From Rhodopirellula sp. SM50 (GTDB lineage Bacteria; Planctomycetota; Planctomycetia; Pirellulales; Pirellulaceae), in assembly GCF_002289565.1 (NCBI RefSeq), contig NZ_NTFY01000002.1:1-64000 (forward strand): a stretch of DNA of 64,000 bases, read 5' to 3'. A program made the translations under genes and the position numbers. Of this stretch, positions 20,485 to 28,318 are shown one piece after another; the stretch's first letter is position 1; every line of letters begins with the position of its first letter. The notes under the pieces were generated by a model that worked only from the letters and a program-made list of their open reading frames with translations, had not been told where the DNA came from and searched no databases.

Positions 20485-21825
20485 ATGGCGAGTGAGGCAT
20501 CGACCGAATCGAAAGAATTGCTGAAACAGGCCATCGCATTGCATCGCGATGGGGAGTTGACCCAGTCGGAGTCTCTTTACAACAAAGTTTTAGAACTCGA
20601 TCCGAAGCAGACCGATGCGATGCAATTGCTCGGTGTCATCGCGGCCCAGTTGGGGAATACTCCGCTGGCGATTGAGCGCGTCAACCAGTCGATCGCGATC
20701 AATCCCAAACAGCCGGGTGCTCTCAACAACCTTGGCAACATGCTGGTCCGCGAGGAGCGGTATGAAGAGGCCATGGACGCCTTCGAGCGGGCGATCCATT
20801 TCGCTCCCGACGACGCCCAGTCGCACTTGCATTTGGGGCACGTGTTCGATTACCTGCACCGTCATCTGGATGCCTTTTCGGCCTACACCCGAGCCACCGA
20901 ATTAAACCCAGAGGACGCAACGGCGTGGCATTCGCAGGGTGCCGCACTCGAAAAACTCGGCCGACTGGAGGACGCCGTCCAAGCCTACCAGAAGTCGATC
21001 GCAATCTCCCCAGAGTACATCGCGCCCCGAGACGGACTGGGAAGAGCGTTGCGGCTAGCCGGGCGTCTCGACGAAGCCTTGGAAGTCTATCAACAATGGC
21101 TGGCGATGGATCCGGGAAACCCCATTGCGGAGCACTTTGCGCTGGTCTGCGGTGTCCCCGAGAACGTTCCCGAGCGAGCTTCACAAGACTATGTCAAACG
21201 CACCTTTGATGGATTCGCCGACACGTTCGACTCGCTGCTTTCCAGACTCGACTACTGCGTCCCCAAACGATTGGGAAAGATCGCCGACTCGCTTGTCGCC
21301 GATGAAGATCGGGGCACGCTGCGGATCGTCGACCTGGGCTGCGGAACCGGACTCTGCGCCCCGCACCTGAGAGATTTGGCAAGCCATCTCGTCGGCGTGG
21401 ACCTGTCGCCGATGATGCTGGCCAAGGCGAACGCACGAAACCAGTATGACGAACTGGTCGAAGCGGAACTGACGCAATACCTGATCGACTGCTCCGAGCC
21501 TTTCGATTTGATCGTCTCGGCCGACACCTTGATTTACATCGGTGACTTGCGTCCCACCTTTGACGCCGCTGCCACCACACTCCGGCCCGGCGGAGCATTT
21601 TTGTTTAGCATCGAAAAACTGGCATCGGAAACGGCGTCAGACGATCTCGATCACTTTCGACTGGGAACGAGCGGCCGCTATCAACACACCGAGGCTTGCA
21701 TTCGAAATTGGCTGCAAGCACGCGGGTTCTCCGTCAACGAGTGCACCGAAACGGAAGTCCGCAAAGAAGGCCACGACAGCGTGACGGGATACCTGTTCAC
21801 CGCCACACGAAACTCAACCGATTGA
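20485..21825 (+). CDS. TPR-repeat class I SAM-dependent methyltransferase (paralog)
   Basis: A 446-residue protein from the ATG before ASEASTESKELL; an in-frame TTG 33 bases earlier is less likely. Residues about 1-225 are TPRs (AESLYNKVLELDPKQ-type text, ALNNLGNMLVREERYEEAM). The C-terminal domain has IVDLGCGTGLCAPHL, VGVDLSPMML and SADTLIYIGDL. Domain order and motifs match the protein at 17197-18516, so the two are duplicates now facing apart around the YkgJ-like gene pair. The C-terminal ending GYLFTATR parallels GFVVTAVK in the paralog. A protein or small-molecule substrate is possible; nothing in the sequence decides. Confidence 0.88.
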   Translation: MASEASTESKELLKQAIALHRDGELTQSESLYNKVLELDPKQTDAMQLLGVIAAQLGNTPLAIERVNQSIAINPKQPGALNNLGNMLVREERYEEAMDAFERAIHFAPDDAQSHLHLGHVFDYLHRHLDAFSAYTRATELNPEDATAWHSQGAALEKLGRLEDAVQAYQKSIAISPEYIAPRDGLGRALRLAGRLDEALEVYQQWLAMDPGNPIAEHFALVCGVPENVPERASQDYVKRTFDGFADTFDSLLSRLDYCVPKRLGKIADSLVADEDRGTLRIVDLGCGTGLCAPHLRDLASHLVGVDLSPMMLAKANARNQYDELVEAELTQYLIDCSEPFDLIVSADTLIYIGDLRPTFDAAATTLRPGGAFLFSIEKLASETASDDLDHFRLGTSGRYQHTEACIRNWLQARGFSVNECTETEVRKEGHDSVTGYLFTATRNSTD

Positions 21826-21862
21826 TACCGATTCGCCATCACCCCTGAAGGACTCTGATCCC

Positions 21863-23356
21863 GTGTTCTCCGATAAAACGCCGACTCCCCTGGGAGCGGA
21901 GGAAGCGAAGCTCTTTCGTGACGTTTGCCAAGCCGCCGGCTATACCTCGCCCCGACTGGAGGAACGCTTCGGGTTGCTGGTGCCGCCGCCGAGCGACCGA
22001 CTGCCCGCCGCACTAGGGGCAACACTGGGTGGCAGACTGGACCAAAACGCAACGCCCTTCGACGTGCTGGCCAAAGCGTTTTTCCTGGGGACGGCGGTCG
22101 CTGCCGAGACGGCAAACGCACTGCTGCCCGATGGCTTCATTCGCATCTGTCTGCAGTGCGGCTTGCTGGTCAGTGACGGAACCGACTACTGCCCGACCGC
22201 CCTGGTCGCCCCCGTCGGCACGGCACTGCTGGCCTCCGATCTGCAGCGAATCGAATACCAGGACGAGGCACAATTTGTGCCCGCGATTTGCGACGCGGCG
22301 CTGCACCTCAATGCTGTTGCGATACGCCAACCCGTCGGCAGAACGCTCGACCTGTGCAGCGGATTCGCACTGCACGGCGTCCTGTCCTGTCCACATAGCG
22401 AAACCGTGGTGGCATCCGACTTGAATCCGAGAGCAGAAGCGTTCGCCCGCTTCAACGCCGCGCTGAACGGTTTCGACAACTTGCGGGCCGTGACGGGAGA
22501 ACTCTTCGACGCAGTGAAAGGCGAACGATTCAACCTGATCCTTGCCAATCCACCGTTCGTCATTTCACCCGACGCGATGACAACGTATCGATTCAACCCC
22601 ATCGAATTAGACGGATTTGTCCGGCAGATGCTTTCGCAAGCGGCCGACCACCTCGAAGAAGGCGGCATCTTGCAAACGATCTGTGAATGGGTCGAAGTGC
22701 AAGGCCAAGACTGGCAAGATCGACTCCGCGGCTGGCTGGCAGATTCCGGTTGCGATGCCTGGATCCTGCCGGCCAATCGACAGCTGCCGGCCAGCTATGC
22801 CCGCAACACATTGGCCCAAACGATTTCCGACGAAGCGGAATTGGCAGCGCAACAGGCGAAGTGGGAAAACTACTTTCAACAGCAGCGGGTCGAAGCCATC
22901 CAAGGCGGCTTGATCTTCATCCGCCGCCGAAGCGGCAACAATTGGTTCGACGTGACACAAATGACCAAACCCATCCGCCAACCGATCGGCGACGCAATCG
23001 CCCGCGGCTTCTCCAATCGAGACCTGGCACTGGGTGACGGCGAGGACGCGTTGCTGGCCAGCCGATTGACCGTTGCCAATGGGTTGCGTCAGGTCGAGAC
23101 GTCGCACTGGAAAGAGTTTCGTTGGCTGCGCGACTCGATCGTGCTCCACCTCGACGATGGATTACCCGTCTCAATCGGCATCGACGAATACGTCCGCACC
23201 TTGCTCGAAACGTTTGATGGCAGCCGGCCCGTCTTGGAGTGCCTGGACCGGTTCGCCAACCAAGTGGGACTGGCCATCGAGACCGGACGCAAGCAGGGCA
23301 CTGCCATGGTGCGTTCGTTGCTCAAGAACGGGATCCTGGTCACAACGGGCCGCTGA
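21863..23356 (+). CDS. HemK/PrmC-like class I methyltransferase
   Basis: A 497-residue protein starting at GTG with GAAGGA about 11 bases upstream, 37 bp after the TPR-methyltransferase and probably in its operon. The middle carries a SAM-binding fold: TLDLCSGFALHGVL, VVASDLNPRA, then NLILANPPFVISP near residue 230. NPPF/NPPY marks N-methyltransferases acting on amide or amino nitrogens in proteins, DNA or RNA. The N-terminal 150 residues and the C-terminal 200 are extra and could bind substrate. In place of the usual D-x-G-x-G the loop reads DLCSGF. Target unknown. Confidence 0.8.
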   Translation: MFSDKTPTPLGAEEAKLFRDVCQAAGYTSPRLEERFGLLVPPPSDRLPAALGATLGGRLDQNATPFDVLAKAFFLGTAVAAETANALLPDGFIRICLQCGLLVSDGTDYCPTALVAPVGTALLASDLQRIEYQDEAQFVPAICDAALHLNAVAIRQPVGRTLDLCSGFALHGVLSCPHSETVVASDLNPRAEAFARFNAALNGFDNLRAVTGELFDAVKGERFNLILANPPFVISPDAMTTYRFNPIELDGFVRQMLSQAADHLEEGGILQTICEWVEVQGQDWQDRLRGWLADSGCDAWILPANRQLPASYARNTLAQTISDEAELAAQQAKWENYFQQQRVEAIQGGLIFIRRRSGNNWFDVTQMTKPIRQPIGDAIARGFSNRDLALGDGEDALLASRLTVANGLRQVETSHWKEFRWLRDSIVLHLDDGLPVSIGIDEYVRTLLETFDGSRPVLECLDRFANQVGLAIETGRKQGTAMVRSLLKNGILVTTGR

Positions 23357-23360
23357 CGCT

Positions 23361-23399
23361 TACCGGTCGGCGCTACCGGTCGGCGCTACCGGTCGGCGC
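23361..23399. repeat. Three exact 13-bp tandem copies at a gene end
   Basis: The unit TACCGGTCGGCGC occurs three times head to tail at 23361-23373, 23374-23386 and 23387-23399. The TAG stop of the minus-strand gene ending at 23386 lies at the junction of copies two and three. The copies are identical, so recent slippage is likely. Confidence 0.9.
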
Positions 23400-23802
23400 G
23401 AAACCGCTGGATCAGTTCACGGAGCGTCATTTCGTTGGCGTAATACTCTCGCTCCACCTCGTTCTGTCCGTGCCAACGCAAGAACTCCAACAGCTCGGAT
23501 TGCTTCAATTCCTGGATCAATGTCGGATTGATCGGATACTGATAGCCGTGCTCCTGAATCTTTTCGCACACCTGAATCAACTCAGACGGATCCAGCAGAT
23601 TCGCGGCACCGGCATCGACCAATGCGTGGACACCAAACGGCGTCGGCGCGGGATTCTGAGTCAAAAATCGATCGACGACCTGCCAGACCGTGGCGACCTG
23701 CAGCGTCTGCCGCAGATCATCCGCCGGCGGAACACGCGTGCCCTGCGATGGTGCGGCGGAGGGCGTGGAACGGGTGACGATCTTTTTTAGCCATGCGAAC
23801 AT
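23386..23802 (-). CDS. Hypothetical protein
   Basis: A 138-residue protein of unknown family. It starts with a short basic-hydrophobic segment (FAWLKKIV), then a serine/proline linker. A helical body follows with TVWQVVDRFLTQNP and ELIQVCEKIQEHGYQYP, ending in ELKQSELLEFLRWHGQ and TLRELIQRF. No membrane segment or catalytic motif is evident. It converges with the methyltransferase on the plus strand, and its stop lies in a 13-bp tandem repeat. The coding call rests on consistent codon use and a protein-like, well-mixed composition. Confidence 0.65.
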   Translation of the reverse strand: MFAWLKKIVTRSTPSAAPSQGTRVPPADDLRQTLQVATVWQVVDRFLTQNPAPTPFGVHALVDAGAANLLDPSELIQVCEKIQEHGYQYPINPTLIQELKQSELLEFLRWHGQNEVEREYYANEMTLRELIQRFRADR

Positions 23803-23928
23803 GAAACAAGCATAGCAACACGGTCAGCATGCCGGCCAGACGGAGCGAGACCGATGCGTGCGGGGAGACAGGAGTCGCGCCGAAGGCCGCTCGCCACCGC
23901 GATGGAGGCGGGGCGAGGCCAAAAAACA

Positions 23929-23963
23929 AACGCGACCCGGTCTGTGCAGACTCGGGTCGCGTT
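23929..23963 (-). terminator. Rho-independent terminator of the RRM gene
   Basis: On the minus strand a hairpin with 11-bp perfect arms (AACGCGACCCG with CGGGTCGCGTT), an inner 5-bp stem (GTCTG/CAGAC) and one bulged base is followed by a T-rich run, TTTGTTTTTT, at 23930-23921. It lies 66 bases after the stop of the glycine-rich RNA-binding protein gene. Confidence 0.8.
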
Positions 23964-24028
23964 CATGAATTCGTTGAGCGTGGGCCGGCAACGACCCACA
24001 TGACTTAAGCACGATGGCTCAAGGTGAC

Positions 24029-24391
24029 TTACCAGCCGCCGCGGCCTCCGCCACCGCCACCGCCGTAACCTCCGCCGCCGCCGCCACGGTTTCCACCGCC
24101 GCCGCCGCCGCCACGGTAACCACCGCCGCCGCCGCCACCGCCGCCACGCGGCGCTCGCTCTTGGGCTTCGTTGACCCGCAGCGGTCGACCTTCAAAGTCT
24201 TGTCCGTCGAGAGCATCGATTGCTTCCTTCGCAGCCTCGTCGGGCATCGTCACAAAGCCGAAGCCACGGCTTCGACCCGTTTCGCGATCGGTCAAAACAA
24301 TCGCATCATCGACCTGACCGTACTGGCCAAAAATCTCTTCCAGCTTTTCCGTCGTTACGGCCCAAGCCAGATTTCCCACATACATCTTCAT
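24029..24391 (-). CDS. Glycine-rich RRM RNA-binding protein
   Basis: A 120-residue protein. Residues 1 to about 78 are one RNA-recognition motif with RNP2 (MYVGNL, 3-8) and RNP1 (RGFGFVTM, about 42-49), both with the aromatic residues that stack on RNA. Residues about 85-120 are an RGG-type tail of glycine runs with scattered R and Y, ending GGRGGW. This matches the small RNA-binding proteins known in cyanobacteria and planctomycetes, which are often cold-induced. The tail is the kind of low-complexity RGG segment that promotes RNA binding and possibly condensation. A likely terminator lies downstream at 23929-23963. Confidence 0.93.
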   Translation of the reverse strand: MKMYVGNLAWAVTTEKLEEIFGQYGQVDDAIVLTDRETGRSRGFGFVTMPDEAAKEAIDALDGQDFEGRPLRVNEAQERAPRGGGGGGGGGYRGGGGGGGNRGGGGGGYGGGGGGGRGGW

Positions 24392-24767
24392 CGCTACTAC
24401 AGCTCCAAATTCCGGAAGGCCTCATCACTCGGAGCTGTCCGCGACGCACAATAGGCGTCCATTTCGTTCTGAGAGTCTCGGTCTTCGATCTAGCCGGACA
24501 ACGACAACCGTCGTCCGCACACGCGACAAGTGTAACACGATTTCCAGGTAGTCTGGGAGTGATTCTTTCGGGGATTACAAGTGGATACCCAAAAATATGG
24601 GTGATATTCTGTCCACATCCGAGACTGGGGCGGGCGCAAGGTGGGGGGCAAAGCAGCCGTTCTGCCCGCCATTGAGCGGTTTTTGTTCGTTTCCTCCGCT
24701 GGGCTTGGCGCCTCAATGGACATAGATTGCGGTCCGCAAGTCGAAGAAAAGCCAAGGAAAAAAGTTC
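24392..24767. other. Divergent intergenic region, RRM gene and metal ABC operon
   Basis: About 375 bases with promoters for the minus-strand RRM gene and the plus-strand metal transporter operon. Around 24555-24620 it is A/T-richer than its surroundings and contains a short palindrome (24589-24604). AAGGA about 10 bases before 24768 is the ribosome-binding site of the transporter's first gene. No credible gene is seen in it. Confidence 0.55.
24589..24604. promoter_or_regulatory. Possible operator of the metal ABC operon
   Basis: A palindrome ACCCA-AAAATA-TGGGT lies about 165 bases upstream of the substrate-binding protein gene in the A/T-rich part of the intergenic region. Arms are only 5 bp. 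It does not match a Fur, Zur, MntR or DtxR box I can name. It is listed because the operon encodes DtxR-like domains that would need a target site. Confidence 0.25.
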
Positions 24768-25781
24768 ATGAAATTCTGCCAAATTGCTCTTTTGATGGTC
24801 GCCGGATTGAGTATCGGATGCGGTTCCGGCAAGCCGACCGGGGCGCCAGGCGGTGCCGAAACCGGCGCCGCGGAGAAGTTGCAGGTGGTGGTGACGGTCG
24901 GGATGGTCGGCGATTTACTCCGCAACGTGGGCGGCGACCGGATCGAGGTGACACAGATCTGCGGCGCCGGGGTGGATCCCCATCTCTACATGCCGACGCG
25001 TGATGACGTCCAGGACATCATGGAGTCCGACGCCGTCTTTTATTGCGGTTTGATGCTGGAGGGAAAGATGGCCGACACCCTTGAAAAAGTGGGCCGTCGC
25101 AAACCGGTGTTTGCGGTGACCGACGCGATCGACCGCAGCCGCTTGATGTCCGGTGACGCAAGTCAAGCGGCTGGCGGAAGCGAGGCGCACGGTGACCCCC
25201 ATGTCTGGAATGACGTCTCGATGTGGAGCCAATGCGTGGACTTGATCCGCGAGAAACTGACCGAGTTGGCGCCCGAGCACGGAAATGAATTTGCGGAGAA
25301 CGCCGCGGCCTATCAAGCCGAGTTGGAGCGGTTGCACGCCTATGGGCTGCGGGTCATCGCCACCATCCCCGAAGCAAGTCGCTTGCTGATCACGTCCCAT
25401 GATGCGTTCAATTATTTCGGACGCGCCTATGGATTGGACGTGCGGGGCATTCAGGGAATCTCAACGGAGTCCGAAGCCGGCCTGCAACAGATCAACGCGC
25501 TGGTTGATTTGTTGATCCGTCGCAACGTCAAAGCCGTGTTCGTCGAAAGCAGCGTGTCGCCGAAGAATGTCGAGGCCTTGATCGAAGGTGCGGCGAGCCA
25601 AGGGCACACGGTGACCAAGGGCGGCACCTTGTTTAGTGACGCGATGGGGCGCGAAGGCACATACGAAGGAACCTACATCGGCATGTTGGATCACAACTTG
25701 ACGACCACCGCACGCGCGCTCGGCGGCCAAGCAGATCCCGGCGGATTTCAAGGCAAGCTGAGCGGCCAAACGGAGCATTAA
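24768..25781 (+). CDS. Metal ABC transporter substrate-binding lipoprotein (ZnuA/TroA family)
   Basis: A 337-residue protein. Residues 1-18 are a lipoprotein signal with lipobox SIGC, so it should be lipid-anchored outside the membrane. Cluster A-1 family features are the metal-ligand histidines in GVDPHLYMP and GDPHVWND, a conserved SHDAFNYFGRAYGLD, and the acidic ligand region late in the protein (GTLFSDAMGREGTY). There is no long His-rich loop of the type seen in zinc-specific ZnuA, so Mn2+ or Fe2+ is as likely as Zn2+. It is first in a four-gene operon with ATPase and two permeases. Confidence 0.92.
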   Translation: MKFCQIALLMVAGLSIGCGSGKPTGAPGGAETGAAEKLQVVVTVGMVGDLLRNVGGDRIEVTQICGAGVDPHLYMPTRDDVQDIMESDAVFYCGLMLEGKMADTLEKVGRRKPVFAVTDAIDRSRLMSGDASQAAGGSEAHGDPHVWNDVSMWSQCVDLIREKLTELAPEHGNEFAENAAAYQAELERLHAYGLRVIATIPEASRLLITSHDAFNYFGRAYGLDVRGIQGISTESEAGLQQINALVDLLIRRNVKAVFVESSVSPKNVEALIEGAASQGHTVTKGGTLFSDAMGREGTYEGTYIGMLDHNLTTTARALGGQADPGGFQGKLSGQTEH

Positions 25782-25813
25782 CGGCGTGTCGCCAGCGGCG
25801 CCCGGATCCAACC

Positions 25814-26647
25814 ATGCTGAACCCACCAGAACGAAATGATGACGCGAACCTTCCGACGGCGGCCCGGGACGATGGAACGGGCGCCGAGGTGCCGTTGTCG
25901 GTCTATGATTTGACCGTGGCGTACCATCGCAAGCCGGTGATCTGGGATGTCGGCTTCGATCTTCCCGCCGGTCAATTGATCGGAATCGTCGGCCCCAACG
26001 GGGCCGGTAAAAGCACCTTGCTCAAAGCCGTGATGGATCTGATCCCGCGGGCATCCGGTCGCGTTCGCGTGTTCGGCGATACCTATCGAGAAAACCGGCA
26101 CCGGGTCGGTTACGTGCCGCAGCGTGAAAGTGTCGATTGGCAGTTCCCGGTCAGCGCCCTGGATGTCGTCGCGATGGGGCTGTACGACAAAATCGGTTGG
26201 TGCCGACCGGTTCGTAAAAGACATCGCGAACAGGCCCGCGAAGCGCTCGGCCGGGTCGGGATCGGCGACTTGGCGGATCGTCAAATCAGCCAACTTTCCG
26301 GCGGCCAACAGCAACGCACGTTTTTGGCGCGCGCCCTGGTGCAAGACGCCGACTTGTACCTGATGGACGAACCCTTCGCCGCCGTCGACGCCGCCACCGA
26401 GCGGGCAATCGTCGAGATCCTGCGTGACTTGAAGGAGCGTGGCAAGACCGCGGCGGTCATCCACCACGACTTGCAAACCGTCCCCGAGTACTTCGACTAC
26501 GTGGTGCTGTTGAACATGCGCGTCGTCGCACAGGGCCCGGTCTCGCAAACCTTCACGCAAGACAATCTGCAAAAGACCTACGGAGGACGATTGACGCTCT
26601 TGGACGAAGTCACCGAGGCAATGCGGCGACGGGAAAGTTCGCTTTGA
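25814..26647 (+). CDS. Metal ABC transporter ATP-binding protein
   Basis: A 277-residue ATPase with Walker A GPNGAGKST, Q-loop region YVPQRESVDW, signature LSGGQQQR, Walker B DLYLMDEPFAA and switch histidine VIHHD. The VPQR(E/S)xVDW text is typical of manganese/zinc/iron (MntA, ZnuC, TroB) ATPases. It lies 32 bp after the binding-protein gene and before two permease genes. Length is normal for the family plus a short N-terminal extension (about 35 residues). Confidence 0.93.
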   Translation: MLNPPERNDDANLPTAARDDGTGAEVPLSVYDLTVAYHRKPVIWDVGFDLPAGQLIGIVGPNGAGKSTLLKAVMDLIPRASGRVRVFGDTYRENRHRVGYVPQRESVDWQFPVSALDVVAMGLYDKIGWCRPVRKRHREQAREALGRVGIGDLADRQISQLSGGQQQRTFLARALVQDADLYLMDEPFAAVDAATERAIVEILRDLKERGKTAAVIHHDLQTVPEYFDYVVLLNMRVVAQGPVSQTFTQDNLQKTYGGRLTLLDEVTEAMRRRESSL

Positions 26648-26692
26648 GCGATTAGCGGTTAGATTTGAGATTTGAGATTGGGTGTCCCAACG

Positions 26693-28318
26693 ATGTGGCA
26701 GGTGAAGACGAGCAGCAGAAACGCGTTGGCCGGGATCGCTTCGTGCGTTTCAGGCGTGCGGCTGTCGCGTGGCCTGTGGGTGCTGGCGATGCTGACGGTT
26801 TCGGCGACCGTCTGTCACGCGCGGGGCAGACCGTCGCCGGAGACGCCATCGCCATCCTACGCGTTTGAGTGGACCGATTCGCAATGGGGCCGCGTGTTGT
26901 TGATGAAGGATTACAACACGCGGATCGTGATCTTCGGCGTCGCGGTGCTCGGCGGGGCCTCGGGTTTGGTCGGCAGTTTTACGCTATTGCGCAAGCGTGC
27001 CTTGATGGGCGATGCGCTCAGCCACGCCAGTTTGCCGGGGATCGCGATCGCGTTCATCGCCGCCAATTGGTTCGGCGGAAACGAAAAATCCTTGCCTTGG
27101 TTGCTGGTCGGTGCGACCGCCAGCGGGTTGCTGGGGGTTGCGGTGATCCTGGTGATCCGCAACCAAACACGGCTGAAGGAGGACGCGGCGCTCGGCATCG
27201 TGCTCAGCGTCTTTTTTGGCGCCGGCGTGGCGCTGTTGGGTGTGATCCAGCAGATGGACACGGGACACGCGGCGGGTTTGGAAGGCTTTATCTATGGCAA
27301 AACCGCTTCGATGCGGGCGGCCGATGCGCGATTGATCGCCATCACTTCGCTGATCGTGATCGCCGGTTGCTTGGTTCTGTTCAAAGAACTCAAACTGCTG
27401 TGTTTTGACGAAGGGTTTGCGGGGGCGCAGGGGTTTCCCGTGATCGCGCTCGATGCCGGCTTGATGACGATGGTGGTGCTGGTGACGATCGTCGGTCTGC
27501 AGGCGGTGGGATTGGTACTGATGATCGCGTTGCTGGTGATTCCGGCGGCGGCGGCGCGGTTCTGGACCGAAACGATGTGGCGGATGATGCTCTGGGCGGC
27601 GGTGCTGGGGACCGGCGGCAGCATCGTCGGTGGATTGGTCAGCGCGTTGTTCCCGGGACTCCCCTCCGGTGCGATGATCGTCCTGGTGTGTTCGGTGTTT
27701 TTCTTCGTCAGCATGATGCTGGGAACGCGACGCGGCGTGATCATTCGCTTGATCCGCCGGATGCGGCTGAACCGTCGAATCGATCGCCAGCATTTGCTGC
27801 GGGCGATGTATGAACAACTCGAAAAATCGTCCGGCGGGCCCGACCACGCGGGGCTGGCCGAGCGCACCAACCGACGCATTTCGGTCAGTCTTGGCAAGTT
27901 GCTTTCGATGCGAAGCTGGTCGCGGCGACGCTTGAGCCGGGCGATCGAGCGGGCGGTCGAAGACGAGTTGCTGCGGATCCAAGACGGTGCCTGCAAATTG
28001 ACCCAAGCCGGATTCACCGAGGCGGCACGACTGACCCGTCAACACCGCTTGTGGGAAATGTATCTGATCGCCTACGCAGACGTCGCGACGGCCAACGTGG
28101 ACCGCGACGCCGACAAGATCGAACACGTGTTGGCGCCGGAGGTGATCGACCAACTGGAGGACTTGCTGGATGAACAAGGCATGACGATCCCGGTGCCACA
28201 AAGTCCTCACGGACCACTAAGTCCCGGCGAAACACTAAGTCCCGGCGAAACACCTGGCGTGCTGGGAACCGACGCCGACTCGACGCCGCAACGAGACGCC
28301 TCGGGAGGACACCCGTGA
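26693..28318 (+). CDS. Metal ABC permease fused to a DtxR/MntR-like regulator domain
   Basis: A 541-residue protein from the ATG at 26693; an in-frame TTG 21 bases earlier is possible. After a hydrophobic N-terminal segment, residues about 75-355 are an ABC-3 family permease with multiple membrane segments (KRALMGDALSHASLPG, GLQAVGLVLMIALLVIPAAAA). Residues about 368-445 read as a winged helix (SWSRRRLSRAIERA, then LTQAGFTEAARL). Residues 446-482 match the DtxR dimerisation and metal-binding motif: RQHRLWEMYL then ADKIEHVLAPE. An SPHG motif corresponds to the usual CPHG/DPHG. Compared with DtxR, the equivalents of H98 and C102 are Asp, while the E-H pair is kept. This resembles chlamydial YtgC, whose C-terminal YtgR is released as a repressor. 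Confidence 0.85.
   Translation: MWQVKTSSRNALAGIASCVSGVRLSRGLWVLAMLTVSATVCHARGRPSPETPSPSYAFEWTDSQWGRVLLMKDYNTRIVIFGVAVLGGASGLVGSFTLLRKRALMGDALSHASLPGIAIAFIAANWFGGNEKSLPWLLVGATASGLLGVAVILVIRNQTRLKEDAALGIVLSVFFGAGVALLGVIQQMDTGHAAGLEGFIYGKTASMRAADARLIAITSLIVIAGCLVLFKELKLLCFDEGFAGAQGFPVIALDAGLMTMVVLVTIVGLQAVGLVLMIALLVIPAAAARFWTETMWRMMLWAAVLGTGGSIVGGLVSALFPGLPSGAMIVLVCSVFFFVSMMLGTRRGVIIRLIRRMRLNRRIDRQHLLRAMYEQLEKSSGGPDHAGLAERTNRRISVSLGKLLSMRSWSRRRLSRAIERAVEDELLRIQDGACKLTQAGFTEAARLTRQHRLWEMYLIAYADVATANVDRDADKIEHVLAPEVIDQLEDLLDEQGMTIPVPQSPHGPLSPGETLSPGETPGVLGTDADSTPQRDASGGHP
28216..28251 (+). repeat. In-frame 18-bp tandem duplication in permease tail
   Basis: The 18-base unit ACTAAGTCCCGGCGAAAC is present twice in a row, giving LSPGET twice in the tail of the first permease just before its stop. 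It is an exact duplication in a disordered, proline-rich end. Confidence 0.9.

Noticed and set aside
26984-28210. 408-residue minus-strand frame opposite the first metal permease
   Set aside because: It is rich in H, Q, D and R with no membrane segments or motifs and mirrors the permease codons.
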